A DNA stretch of 35,810 nucleotides from Bacteroidales bacterium (GTDB lineage Bacteria; Bacteroidota; Bacteroidia; Bacteroidales; UBA1556): positions 1-35,810 of the forward strand of contig JAOZSY010000004.1 in NCBI GenBank assembly GCA_029939445.1, in the 5' to 3' direction. Made by a program: the position numbers and the translations under genes. The notes beneath the pieces were generated by a model. It had not been told where the DNA came from and ran no database searches. It was given only the letters and a program-made list of their open reading frames with translations. This document shows, one piece after another, positions 24,870-33,677 of this stretch. The number at the start of each line of letters is the position of its first letter. Within the stretch, counting starts at the first letter, position 1.

Positions 24870-25499
24870 TTATTTTCCCCAAGTGCTAGGAGATATGCGC
24901 CATTCTTTAAGTGACTCAACATCATCGCTACTTACATAACCAGCTTCTTTAGCTTGATTAATCATAGTATTATAATCAGTAAGGATTGTTAAATCCACAT
25001 CTTTTTCTTTAAAATTTTCTTCGGCTACTTCAAAGCCATATGAGAAAATAGCCACCATTCCTTCAACCTTACAACCAAAGTCGCGTAATGCATCAACAGC
25101 TTTAAGAGAACTTCCTCCTGTAGAAATTAAATCTTCAATAACTACAACTGTTTGACCTTCTTTTAGAGCTCCCTCAACTTGGTTTTTCATACCATGAGAT
25201 TTCTTGTCAGGGCGAACATAAACAAAAGGTTTATTTAATTTCTCTGCAACTAATGCTCCGTTTGCAATTGCTCCTGTAGCTACACCAGCAATAACATCTA
25301 CATTAGGATATAATTTTTCTATTACTGCTGCAAATTCATCACGAATATAGCTTCTAACCTCAGGATATGATAGAGTTTTTCTGTTATCACAATAAATTGG
25401 AGATTTCCAACCAGAAGCCCATGTAAATGGAGTATTTTTATTTAACTTTACTGCTTGGATCTTTAATAAAGATTCTGCTGTTTTTTCTGCTGTTTTCAT
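24870..25499 (-). CDS. pyrE: Orotate phosphoribosyltransferase
   Basis: The 209-residue enzyme transfers phosphoribosyl from PRPP to orotate in pyrimidine synthesis. It shows KNTPFTWASGWKSPIYCDNR at the N-terminus (orotate side), GVATGAIANGALVA, VRPDKKSHG (catalytic Lys/His loop) and the PRPP-binding motif VVVIEDLISTGGSS (118-131). The length is usual. It is convergent with recG and has its own promoter at 25595-25602, which overlaps the start of the divergent NUDIX gene. Confidence 0.96.
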   Translation of the reverse strand: MKTAEKTAESLLKIQAVKLNKNTPFTWASGWKSPIYCDNRKTLSYPEVRSYIRDEFAAVIEKLYPNVDVIAGVATGAIANGALVAEKLNKPFVYVRPDKKSHGMKNQVEGALKEGQTVVVIEDLISTGGSSLKAVDALRDFGCKVEGMVAIFSYGFEVAEENFKEKDVDLTILTDYNTMINQAKEAGYVSSDDVESLKEWRISPSTWGK

Positions 25500-25594
25500 A
25501 TGATTATTATTTTGTGTAAACTCAGTGTAATAATAAGTAAATCAGATTATTGTAAAATAACAATGAAGTAATTCATTGTCTTATTTGGATATTA

Positions 25595-25602
25595 CAAATG
25601 TA
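25595..25602 (-). promoter_or_regulatory. pyrE promoter box overlapping the NUDIX start codon
   Basis: The minus strand reads TACATTTG, an exact -7 match, 95 nt before the pyrE ATG. The box covers the NUDIX gene's ATG (25598-25600) on the other strand. Confidence 0.5.
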
Positions 25603-26212
25603 TAAAGTTTTTAAAGATAATTGGCTTTTTATTTTAGCGGATAGCAATGATATTCCTCATATAGCTGATTCTACTACTATATGTATTACGAATGCTGAAG
25701 ACGTAATTAGAATAATTAATGGATATAACACTACTGTTGATAATGATACCATTATTGTTTTATATAGTAACTTAGGGGAATTGATTACTGTTTTTGAGAA
25801 TAATTATTTAGTAAGAATTGCTGCTGGTGGCTGGGTTTTTAATAATGTTGGGGATATTTTAATGATTGATAGACTGAATTATTGGGATATTCCAAAGGGT
25901 CATATAGAAAAGAATGAGACTTTACAAAAATGTGCCATTAGAGAAGTAGAGGAAGAAACAGGTATTGCTAATTTATCAATAGTTGAGGAATTAGGTATTA
26001 GTAGACATTTATTTAGGTATTCAGAGGGTAGCCCTGAAATTCTAAAAGTAACGCACTGGTTTCGAATGTATAGTAACTATATTGGAACTTTTAATCCTCA
26101 AATATCAGAAGGTGTAGAAAAAGTAGAGTGGGTGAGTAGTGATAGAATAAATGAATATCTATCTAAATCATACCGATCATTACAAGAATTTTATTTTGAT
26201 GAAGTAGAATAG
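25598..26212 (+). CDS. NUDIX hydrolase
   Basis: The 204-residue protein contains a complete Nudix box at residues 101-123 (GHIEKNETLQKCAIREVEEE then TGI), fitting GX5EX7REUXEEXGU. The N-terminal about 70 residues are a non-catalytic extension with no recognised motif, and AAGGWVFNN begins the Nudix fold. Enzymes of this type hydrolyse nucleoside diphosphate linked compounds using Mg; the substrate cannot be read, though the ADP-ribose/Ap4A-like subgroup is possible. It is divergent from pyrE and lies 36 nt before lolD. Confidence 0.87.
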   Translation: MYKVFKDNWLFILADSNDIPHIADSTTICITNAEDVIRIINGYNTTVDNDTIIVLYSNLGELITVFENNYLVRIAAGGWVFNNVGDILMIDRLNYWDIPKGHIEKNETLQKCAIREVEEETGIANLSIVEELGISRHLFRYSEGSPEILKVTHWFRMYSNYIGTFNPQISEGVEKVEWVSSDRINEYLSKSYRSLQEFYFDEVE

Positions 26213-26235
26213 TGAAATGAATAGAGAATTTACCT

Positions 26236-26243
26236 TATTTTCG
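26236..26243 (+). promoter_or_regulatory. TAnnTTTG-like box for lolD
   Basis: TATTTTCG differs from the -7 consensus at one base and ends 5 nt before the lolD ATG, the same spacing as at bamD and recG. Confidence 0.4.
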
Positions 26244-26248
26244 CAATT

Positions 26249-26899
26249 ATGATAGAAGCTAAAGATATAAGAAAGAATTATGGAAATCTAGAAGTGCTAA
26301 AAGGTATTAATATTACTATTAAAGCAGGCGAAATTGTTAGTATTACAGGTGCTTCAGGTGCTGGTAAAACTACTTTATTGCAAATTTTAGGTAGTCTTGA
26401 TAATCCTAGTTCTGGAGATGTTTTTATTGATGATGAGAATATAAGTCAGTTAAAGGAAAAAGCTTTGTCGGAATACAGAAATAAAAATATAGGTTTTGTT
26501 TTTCAATTCCATCATTTACTTCCTGAGTTTACTGCGATAGAGAATATATGTATTCCAGCTTTTATTGCTAAAAAAAGTAAACAAGAAGCAGAGAAAGAGG
26601 CGATGTTACTACTTGATTATATGGGGCTAAGTGATAGAAAAAATCATAAACCTTCAGAATTGTCAGGAGGAGAGCAGCAGCGTATTGCTATTGCTCGTGC
26701 ATTAATTAATAAGCCAAAGGTTATATTTGCAGATGAGCCTTCGGGGAATTTAGATCATCAGCGTTCGCAAGAGTTACATGATTTATTCTTTAATCTGAGA
26801 GATGAGTTTGGGCAAACCTACGTTATTGTTACGCATAATAAGGGCTTAGCGGAAAGGGCAGATAGGCAAATAGTAATTAATGATGGAATAATATTATAA
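26249..26899 (+). CDS. lolD: ABC transporter ATP-binding protein LolD-like
   Basis: The 216-residue ATPase has Walker A GASGAGKTT (34-42), signature LSGGEQQR (138-145), and Walker B with ADEPSGNLD (161-169), in the MacB/LolD/FtsE-type subfamily. LolD powers LolCE to release lipoproteins from the inner membrane for transport to the outer membrane, which fits the many lipoproteins in this window. No lolC/E permease gene is adjacent, so LolD versus another MacB-type ATPase is decided only by overall similarity. Its stop codon is interlocked with the stop of the convergent DUF5723 gene (TTATAA at 26894-26899), with no terminator between them. Confidence 0.82.
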   Translation: MIEAKDIRKNYGNLEVLKGINITIKAGEIVSITGASGAGKTTLLQILGSLDNPSSGDVFIDDENISQLKEKALSEYRNKNIGFVFQFHHLLPEFTAIENICIPAFIAKKSKQEAEKEAMLLLDYMGLSDRKNHKPSELSGGEQQRIAIARALINKPKVIFADEPSGNLDHQRSQELHDLFFNLRDEFGQTYVIVTHNKGLAERADRQIVINDGIIL

Positions 26900-28261
26900 C
26901 TCTATCATTGGAAGTTTTTTATAATCTTTTTGAAATATGAAATTAATTCCAAAACGGATATTTCCATAGTTTACTGTATGAGGTGAAATAACGCCAATAA
27001 TATTATCTGTAGCAATATATACTTGTAATGGGTTAAAATTAGCGATTATACCTAATCCAAAATTTAGATAGTTATGATTAATTATAGTATAGCTAGCAGA
27101 CACCTTAAAATTATCGCTTAAATCTCTATAATATGAAGCTGTAAAAGAAGGATGTATAGTGTTCTTAAAGACTTCAAAACGAAATAAAACGCCTAAGGTT
27201 TCTTTATCACTGAATTGATAATCTACTCCCAAATATATTTTTGCTGTTAATGGAACCATGAAAACTTCTGAAGATTCAGTTATATCAAAAAGGTTGATTA
27301 ATGAATCAGTTATTTCAGTCATCTTATCCTCTATCTGTTTATCATCAAGTCCAATAAACTGAGTGGCATCAATTCCTTTATAAGTGAATTCTGTATTTGA
27401 GGTATATGTTTTTAAATATCTGTCGTAATTAATATATCCAATATCCAGAATTGATGCCGATAAATTCCATAGACGATTTAGTTTATATGTGGCACCAATG
27501 TCAAATCCTAAACCAAAGTTAGCGTCACTTTGCATATATTCTATCCAGTTTATTGCAGAATCTCCCATAAAATCAGGTAAAGAAGTGTTTATCACAAAAT
27601 CTGACTTAATTCCTAGATTGTAGTAATTTTCAGAAGTAGATAATTCTAGGTCTACATTTTCAGTATAAATTGCTGATTTACCAAAAAGAGCTTTGGTTTT
27701 AATTCCAATATTTAGCTTTTCATTAACATCCCATGCCATTCCTAAAGCATATTCTCTATAATGAAGAGCTTTAATGTCTAAAGGATCTAGATCAATTGTT
27801 TCACCAATAAATTGTGAATTGCCTTTAAGTGCGAGTTGAATTATTTTATCAGAGTATAATACATTAACATCAGTGATGTCAGATACCGATGCTGAGAAAT
27901 AAAAGTTCTTCCATTTCATTCCTCCGTATAACCATTGATGGGTGTTTCTGTTTGTAACGTTATTGTTTGATTCAAGATTGTTTAGAATACCATTAGTATT
28001 AAGTCCCAAAGAGTCGCCAGGAGTTACCATTAAAATTTCATCATACTTGGGTCCGCTAGTACCAAAACTTGTATACGTTGACGAAATACTAGGAGCTCCA
28101 AAGTGAAATTGATAATCAGGAATGAAAGCAGGATTTAGTAGGTTTGTTTGAGGAGCAGCCCTCATGCTATAGAACCCTAAATCATATTGCGCCATTAGCT
28201 TAGTCGACCATAAAGTTAGTAGGCTTATAATTATTATAGTATATGTGTATATATATCGCAT
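26894..28261 (-). CDS. DUF5723 family outer-membrane beta-barrel-like protein
   Basis: The 455-residue protein has a signal peptide (ending KLMAQ, before YDLGFYSMRAAPQTNLLNPAF). This resembles DUF5723 members and PorP-type proteins that start with an N-terminal LNPAF/NPAF motif. The rest is alternating hydrophobic/aromatic strands (YGGMKWKNFYFSASVSD, NIGIKTKALFG, LGVLFRFEVF, VNYGNIRFGINFIF) consistent with an outer-membrane beta-barrel. It is the last gene of a three-gene unit with gaps of 8 and 11 nt. The family has no established function. Confidence 0.72.
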   Translation of the reverse strand: MRYIYTYTIIIISLLTLWSTKLMAQYDLGFYSMRAAPQTNLLNPAFIPDYQFHFGAPSISSTYTSFGTSGPKYDEILMVTPGDSLGLNTNGILNNLESNNNVTNRNTHQWLYGGMKWKNFYFSASVSDITDVNVLYSDKIIQLALKGNSQFIGETIDLDPLDIKALHYREYALGMAWDVNEKLNIGIKTKALFGKSAIYTENVDLELSTSENYYNLGIKSDFVINTSLPDFMGDSAINWIEYMQSDANFGLGFDIGATYKLNRLWNLSASILDIGYINYDRYLKTYTSNTEFTYKGIDATQFIGLDDKQIEDKMTEITDSLINLFDITESSEVFMVPLTAKIYLGVDYQFSDKETLGVLFRFEVFKNTIHPSFTASYYRDLSDNFKVSASYTIINHNYLNFGLGIIANFNPLQVYIATDNIIGVISPHTVNYGNIRFGINFIFQKDYKKLPMIEL

Positions 28262-28269
28262 ATTTTATC

Positions 28270-29895
28270 CTAAAAGTCAGTATTATAATTAACTTTCATT
28301 GAAACTTGAAAATCTAGGCTATAGTCACTATAGATTTTTACAACTTTAGTTCCACTATCATAAGTTGATGATTTGCCTGAGACTATCATATGTGCAGCAT
28401 ATTTTAAGTTCTGTAACCTTTGATTTGTAATGCTTGCTGTTACAGTATAATACTCAGGTATAGAAACTCTATAATCAGGAGGTGGGCCAGGTATTGCGGC
28501 TTCAGTTAATGGAACTATGTCTGAAAATAATGAATCTATTACGATGTAATTTGTATCGGTTAAATATATTTGCATGGAAGCATCAAAAGGAAAATGGTTT
28601 ACTGTGTTGAAATTGACATCAATGCTATTTATTTCATCCCAATTGTATTCATTTTCAAGATTGATGGTTGTTGTATCGGTAAGCTCATATACAATATACC
28701 TGCCATAAAGTGGAATTTCAACTTCAGTTTGTATTGATATTTTTGATGTATCAATTACAAAATTCGGAATTATATCTCCAAGAGGATTAGCAGTGCTACT
28801 TCCTGAATAGAAAAATTTTTGCGGAAAGAAATTAATTACATCTACTATATTTGAATTATCTTGGTTAAATATAATAATTGTGGAATCGCTATATCCAACG
28901 TTATTAATATCAGGATAATTTATGGAGAATGTAGGTAATAAATTACTTGTAATATCTTTTATAACACCATCTTTTTCTACATACAGACTGTCAAAAGTTA
29001 TGTCAACAGGGATACCAAAGCTATTACTAAAATTAAGTTTTAACATTGCTTCTTCGAGGGAAGCGTCAAATATAGCACTATGGTTAAACATACTAATATC
29101 AATCTTTTGTAGATCTATATCAACAGTGTATTGGTCAAAATACCCAAATAGCTGATAGTAAGTTATGTTTTTTATTTCTTGAGAGAGACTTATACTATAT
29201 GGAGAATTATCAGCCTGATTTCCTTTCTTTACCAATACGTTGATAAACTCAGAAACCTTATTATCAATATCACCATTTGTGTTTATTTTAACCCAATAAT
29301 CAGCTAGGGATATGGTTTTTGTAACGCTAGTAGGGCTACTGCCATTATATGGTAAATCTATTTTTTGTTTTAAAGGCACTCCATATCGTGTAAAATCAGG
29401 AATAATTAGTTCCACATAGCTATCGTGATTGATATCTGTAGATACTTCAATAATAAAGTCGCCTTCTTTTACTAATATGCTATCAAACCTTTCGTTGGTA
29501 GGAGGGGCGAACTTTGCATTTAGTTGAAATAGATATAGTGCGCTGTCGCCTGTGGGAAGGCCTATTGGAAGTAGTAAACTTACAGTAGAGTCAAATTGCT
29601 GATCAGGAATGTCAATTACGTTATTTCCAACTTGAGTAATTTGTTCACTTCTGTAAACTATGCTTAAAAGCCCATTTGGATCTTCATACCAATAATCTTC
29701 GCCTCTATCAACAACCATTTGCATATCGAGCTTTCCGAAAAAAAGTGGCACGGCCATTTCTGGGTTCCATGATCCGCCAGAAAACTTATGTATCTTAAGA
29801 CGCTCCTTATAACATGAGTCTAATGTTGATAATGTAATTATTCCTATCAATAAACTAAGAAGAAGGTATTTTATGTCCATATTTGATTTAGTCAT
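28270..29895 (-). CDS. Uncharacterised lipoprotein of the three-gene envelope operon
   Basis: The 541-residue protein begins with a hydrophobic segment ending in a lipobox-like LDSC (Cys28; the ATG at 29880 gives a shorter N-region). It is followed by YKERLKIHKF, loosely similar to acidic export signals of surface lipoproteins. The rest is Asp/Ser/Thr/Asn-rich and beta-predicted, with strand pairs such as LLPIGLPTGDSALYLFQLNA and IIEVSTDINHDSYVELIIPD, possibly several immunoglobulin-like domains. No enzyme motif is visible and I do not recognise the family. It lies 11 nt after the 900-aa gene and 8 nt before DUF5723, so all three are translated from one transcript. Function unknown. Confidence 0.65.
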   Translation of the reverse strand: MTKSNMDIKYLLLSLLIGIITLSTLDSCYKERLKIHKFSGGSWNPEMAVPLFFGKLDMQMVVDRGEDYWYEDPNGLLSIVYRSEQITQVGNNVIDIPDQQFDSTVSLLLPIGLPTGDSALYLFQLNAKFAPPTNERFDSILVKEGDFIIEVSTDINHDSYVELIIPDFTRYGVPLKQKIDLPYNGSSPTSVTKTISLADYWVKINTNGDIDNKVSEFINVLVKKGNQADNSPYSISLSQEIKNITYYQLFGYFDQYTVDIDLQKIDISMFNHSAIFDASLEEAMLKLNFSNSFGIPVDITFDSLYVEKDGVIKDITSNLLPTFSINYPDINNVGYSDSTIIIFNQDNSNIVDVINFFPQKFFYSGSSTANPLGDIIPNFVIDTSKISIQTEVEIPLYGRYIVYELTDTTTINLENEYNWDEINSIDVNFNTVNHFPFDASMQIYLTDTNYIVIDSLFSDIVPLTEAAIPGPPPDYRVSIPEYYTVTASITNQRLQNLKYAAHMIVSGKSSTYDSGTKVVKIYSDYSLDFQVSMKVNYNTDF

Positions 29896-29906
29896 TTACT
29901 CTTTTC

Positions 29907-32609
29907 TTAGTTCAATAAATAATTACTTACAATTCTGTCTTTCACACTTATAAGATGAGTGTCTCCCGATTTATTTGCTTTATAAATTAAGAAATATTGA
30001 CTGCCAAGGAATTCTTCATGTTTAGTGAAGACTCCTAATTCATTTCCAAATTCAAAAATACTTTTATTATTGTTAAAAACAATAATACTGCTACTGTCCT
30101 TTAATATATTTCCAATACTTTGAGGGTTTATACTAAAATCAAAATCAAATTTCTTTGACCATAATAATTTTTGCTTATCATTATATGCGTAGACTATATT
30201 TTTGTCATAAAAGACGAACTCCTTTTTCTTGTCTCCATTTATGTCAAATAAATAAAATCTATGTTTTGGACTAAAGTCTCTATAAAGTATCTTCTTAATG
30301 CTTCCATCTTTGTCAATAGCTATTACTCTTCCAGCAATATCAGTTGTTATTAGTTGATTGTTGTGTTTATAAAATTTGGTTCCTATATTATTTGTAAAAG
30401 CAAGTTTTGTTTCTATTCGAGCAACACCTTTTCTATTTGAAAATACAACATTTCCAATGGTATCGCAAAGGAGTATGAAATCCTTATTATTAATACTAAA
30501 ATGCTGAATTGTAGTAATAATATGCGATGGAAGTGTTGGCAATAACCAGCCTTTAGTAACTGAGCCATCAATCTGATAATTATGAATCGCTCCGTCATTT
30601 AGAGGGATTAGTATTCTATAATTTCTTTTATTATCATAGTCAATCAGGCTTAGGGGGGCAGTGGCTTCTGACTCTAGTTTTACAGGGAAGTTTTCAACAG
30701 AATTTCCATTTAGGTCGTACATATACATACTGCTCTTGGAATTAAATAGGAATTGATATTTGCCATTTTTATAATAGTCGACTATTTTAGGAGTGCCAAT
30801 TGGTAATTCAGGAACAGGAATTGCCCATTTTATTTCTCCAGCAGAATTAATCCTATACATTGTATTTTTTTCATCAAAAACAAGGATGTTATTCTCATTT
30901 GTATTATGATCTTTTATAATAAATGGACCGGCTTTTATATTATAATCTAAGGCTAGCTGCCAAGAGCTACTATTTACTTCTTCCTCTATATTATTAGTGC
31001 TTAGGTTAATAGAGGTGAAGGCGCCATTTGTATTTACAATAAATTGAATACATACATCTCCAAATTTGTTAGGATCAAAATTTGACTTATCTAGGTAGGA
31101 AATTGTGCTCTTATTCCAATAAGGGGTAGTTAAATCACTAATAAAATGTGCATTTGCATACAGCATTATATGCGACTCATTATTTAGAGTCTCACGAAAT
31201 TCATCAAAGCCTTTCCTTTTGGCAAGAGTTTTTTTAACGAGTATGCTATTGATATAATTCTTAATACTTGCTTTGGAGTTTGCAAACACAACATAGCTAT
31301 TTGTAGTAATATAATATGTTTCATTTAATGAGCTAAATGCACTTCCAAATAACTTAGGTAATAGATATGGAATGTGTATTTGTTGAATTACAAAAGTGCG
31401 GTATGTGTCTGTCTCAATAGTTATATCTTTATTATTACAGATTATTGAATTTAGCTCATGCAAACTTTTCTCTGTTTCTTTTAAATCGTATGAGTTCATT
31501 AATACAATACTCTGAGGACTTCCGTCATTATTAGCTTTATTTAAATAACATAATGCTAATTCGTTTTTTATCCATGGGTAAAAATACTTACTAATGTCAG
31601 TCATTAAATCTGCTTTATATTTCTTAATTGCAGCTACATTTTCAACATTGAAATCTGTTTTACTCTGTTGTTTAATGAATTTATTAAACTCATTGGCTCC
31701 CTGATAATATATGAAGCTCGTATTTGATGGAATATTCTCAAAGATATTTATGGTTGGTGCTTCATATTGAGAATAAGTTTTTAACCTACTAGGAATTGAA
31801 TCTGCAGAATAACTATATCCATTAAAATTAATATTGTCACTATTGGTTTTAATATCTAATACAGAATATTGAGTAAATTGTTTTAATTGTTTTATGGTAT
31901 TTGAATATTTATTTTCGCTTAATGAAGAAATAATTTTATAAAAATAATTGTGGTTTATATAAATATTTGCGGAAGCGTTTTTTCCTGCAATTTTAATAAT
32001 CTGTTTGATGCTTTTAGCTTTATTCTCCGATTCTATTTTTTGCTCGCCGATTACTTTCTTGACAAGAGATTCGTTTTTACTAATGCATATATTACCAATT
32101 ATATTTGCTATATAATAATTGTCTTCTGTGTTTTTATATTGGAATTTATAAATATCATTGCCTTCATATTCAGAAATAGAGTATTTACCAATTGTATTTA
32201 AAAGGTTGTTAATGTTCTCGTTAGGGATTATCTTATCAAAAGAAATACTTAATAAACTATTAAACTTAGTATTGCCAACATAGTGTAACGAATAATATAC
32301 CCTAGGTTTACTGAGATTATTTTTACTGATGATTTTGGTGGTATTCCATACAGAATCCATTGTTGCAAAAAGCAATGACACATTATTGTCAACTTCAATA
32401 ATATCCCATATTCTATATGCAGCATTTAGTTCAGGTCGCAATTTTGAATAGTCTGCAGCGCCAAAAATTAGTGCTGCATTATTAGGAATAATATACAAGG
32501 CATCCTTAGGTTGTTTGCTAATTTGAGTATATTTAATATACGCAAAATATAATCCCAATAATACAATAACTGCTATTATAATATATAGTAAAGACTTTAT
32601 AAACTTCAT
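29907..32609 (-). CDS. Large inner-membrane-anchored protein with propeller-like C-terminal half
   Basis: The 900-residue protein starts with one transmembrane helix (about 5-25), then a large periplasmic part. Residues about 35-560 resemble the DUF3352-type arrangement of two similar alpha/beta halves. Residues about 570-890 contain repeated strand modules with Asp/Gly turns (KIVDYYKNGKYQFLFNSKSS, LSLIDYDNKRNYRILIPLND, FYLFDINGDKKKEFVFYDKN), typical of a PQQ/VCBS-like beta-propeller. No catalytic motif is seen. It is the first gene of the operon with a lipoprotein and a DUF5723 barrel, and its promoter lies at 32689-32696. The function is unknown; a trans-envelope role is inferred only from the partners. 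Confidence 0.65.
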   Translation of the reverse strand: MKFIKSLLYIIIAVIVLLGLYFAYIKYTQISKQPKDALYIIPNNAALIFGAADYSKLRPELNAAYRIWDIIEVDNNVSLLFATMDSVWNTTKIISKNNLSKPRVYYSLHYVGNTKFNSLLSISFDKIIPNENINNLLNTIGKYSISEYEGNDIYKFQYKNTEDNYYIANIIGNICISKNESLVKKVIGEQKIESENKAKSIKQIIKIAGKNASANIYINHNYFYKIISSLSENKYSNTIKQLKQFTQYSVLDIKTNSDNINFNGYSYSADSIPSRLKTYSQYEAPTINIFENIPSNTSFIYYQGANEFNKFIKQQSKTDFNVENVAAIKKYKADLMTDISKYFYPWIKNELALCYLNKANNDGSPQSIVLMNSYDLKETEKSLHELNSIICNNKDITIETDTYRTFVIQQIHIPYLLPKLFGSAFSSLNETYYITTNSYVVFANSKASIKNYINSILVKKTLAKRKGFDEFRETLNNESHIMLYANAHFISDLTTPYWNKSTISYLDKSNFDPNKFGDVCIQFIVNTNGAFTSINLSTNNIEEEVNSSSWQLALDYNIKAGPFIIKDHNTNENNILVFDEKNTMYRINSAGEIKWAIPVPELPIGTPKIVDYYKNGKYQFLFNSKSSMYMYDLNGNSVENFPVKLESEATAPLSLIDYDNKRNYRILIPLNDGAIHNYQIDGSVTKGWLLPTLPSHIITTIQHFSINNKDFILLCDTIGNVVFSNRKGVARIETKLAFTNNIGTKFYKHNNQLITTDIAGRVIAIDKDGSIKKILYRDFSPKHRFYLFDINGDKKKEFVFYDKNIVYAYNDKQKLLWSKKFDFDFSINPQSIGNILKDSSSIIVFNNNKSIFEFGNELGVFTKHEEFLGSQYFLIYKANKSGDTHLISVKDRIVSNYLLN

Positions 32610-32688
32610 TAAATAATTCTAAACATTTGTGTTATATTTTTTTATACAGTTAATAACTATAATCTTATTGCTATCAGCTATTAATCAT

Positions 32689-32696
32689 CAAAAGTA
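32689..32696 (-). promoter_or_regulatory. TAnnTTTG promoter box of the three-gene envelope operon
   Basis: The minus strand reads TACTTTTG, an exact -7 match, 79 nt before the ATG at 32609. It diverges from the box at 32757. Confidence 0.55.
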
Positions 32697-32756
32697 AGAA
32701 AAAAAATCTTCCCATTTTAGGATAAAAGATTATATAGTATTATTTTTAAAAAATCG

Positions 32757-32764
32757 TATATTTG
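32757..32764 (+). promoter_or_regulatory. TAnnTTTG promoter box for the 227-aa gene
   Basis: TATATTTG is an exact -7 match, 24 nt before the ATG at 32789. A TTG inside the box (32762-32764) could be mistaken for a start codon. Confidence 0.6.
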
Positions 32765-32788
32765 ATAAAATATTTAAATGTATATCTA

Positions 32789-33472
32789 ATGAATAAAGAT
32801 ACTGAATCAAGAAAAGAGATTATTAAACTTTTAGCTACGAAATCGGTAACTAAATACGAGACTTTTGATAATACTGCAATTGTATTTGAACAAATAAAAA
32901 GTTCATTAAAAGAGCTTGCTAGTCAAGTTAAATCTGAGCTTAAGGAATTGGGTAAGAATATTCCTGTGGAGTATCAAGAGCGAGGAAAGTTTGAGGTAGA
33001 GTTTAAAGTAGCTGGAGACCTATTATTATTTTATATGCATACAAATATCTTTGAATTTCCAAAATCACATGCTGTAGTGCAGCAAAGTTATTTAAAGGAA
33101 GACCCAACAAGAGCATATTGTGGTGTTATAAGTGTATATAATTTTTTGGCAGACTCATTTAAGTATAATAGAATTAATGATGTAGGCTATTTAGTCAGTC
33201 GTATATTTATTAATAAGGATAATCATTTTCTATTGGAAGGCAAAAAACAATTGGGTTTTATGTTTAATAATTTTAGTACTCAAAAAATGAATAATGATTC
33301 TTTGCAAAAAATATTAGAAGCCACACTTGCGTATTCAATTGAACTTGACTTGCTGGTGCCAACTTTTAATTCAGTAAGCATTGTGAGTGTGGCAGAGATG
33401 CAAGATATCACATCTAGCATGGCTTTAAAGACGGGTAAACCACTGGGATTCAGGTATAAAGTAGATAAGTAG
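32789..33472 (+). CDS. Conserved protein of unknown function (227 aa)
   Basis: The ATG at 32789 (MNKDTESRKEIIKLL) is preferred over an upstream TTG at 32762 because that TTG lies within the -7 promoter box. The protein is soluble-looking, with an N-terminal helical region (residues 1-60, Lys/Glu-rich), a mixed centre (VEFKVAGDLLLFYMHTNIFEFP, YCGVISVYNFLADSFKYN) and a C-terminal region ending TGKPLGFRYKVDK. I recognise no catalytic motif, signal peptide or membrane helix. It is divergent from the three-gene envelope operon and upstream of tRNA-Glu and rpsT, each with its own promoter. Function unknown. Confidence 0.75.
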   Translation: MNKDTESRKEIIKLLATKSVTKYETFDNTAIVFEQIKSSLKELASQVKSELKELGKNIPVEYQERGKFEVEFKVAGDLLLFYMHTNIFEFPKSHAVVQQSYLKEDPTRAYCGVISVYNFLADSFKYNRINDVGYLVSRIFINKDNHFLLEGKKQLGFMFNNFSTQKMNNDSLQKILEATLAYSIELDLLVPTFNSVSIVSVAEMQDITSSMALKTGKPLGFRYKVDK

Positions 33473-33534
33473 AAAGGGTCTAAAAAAAATAGATTTATTT
33501 TGAATATATTATTAGGATGTGTAAAAATAAAGTA

Positions 33535-33542
33535 TATCTTTG
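33535..33542 (+). promoter_or_regulatory. TAnnTTTG promoter box for tRNA-Glu/rpsT
   Basis: TATCTTTG is an exact -7 match, 35 nt before the mature tRNA-Glu 5' end. Confidence 0.6.
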
Positions 33543-33577
33543 CAGTCCAATTAGAGAAGGTAAAACTTCTTGAAAAT

Positions 33578-33649
33578 GGTCCGTTCGTCTAGGGGTTAGG
33601 ACGCCAGGTTTTCATCCTGGTAACAGGGGTTCGATTCCCCTACGGACTA
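33578..33649 (+). tRNA. tRNA-Glu (anticodon TTC)
   Basis: A complete cloverleaf can be drawn. The acceptor stem GGTCCGT pairs with ACGGACT (one G-T pair), the anticodon stem is CCAGG/CCTGG with loop TTTTCAT (anticodon TTC), and the T-arm is AGGGG-TTCGATT-CCCCT. The discriminator is A; the 3' CCA is not encoded. rpsT follows 28 nt later, probably on the same transcript. Confidence 0.96.
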
Positions 33650-33677
33650 CTTTTTTTTATTTATAAAATGTTAAATT

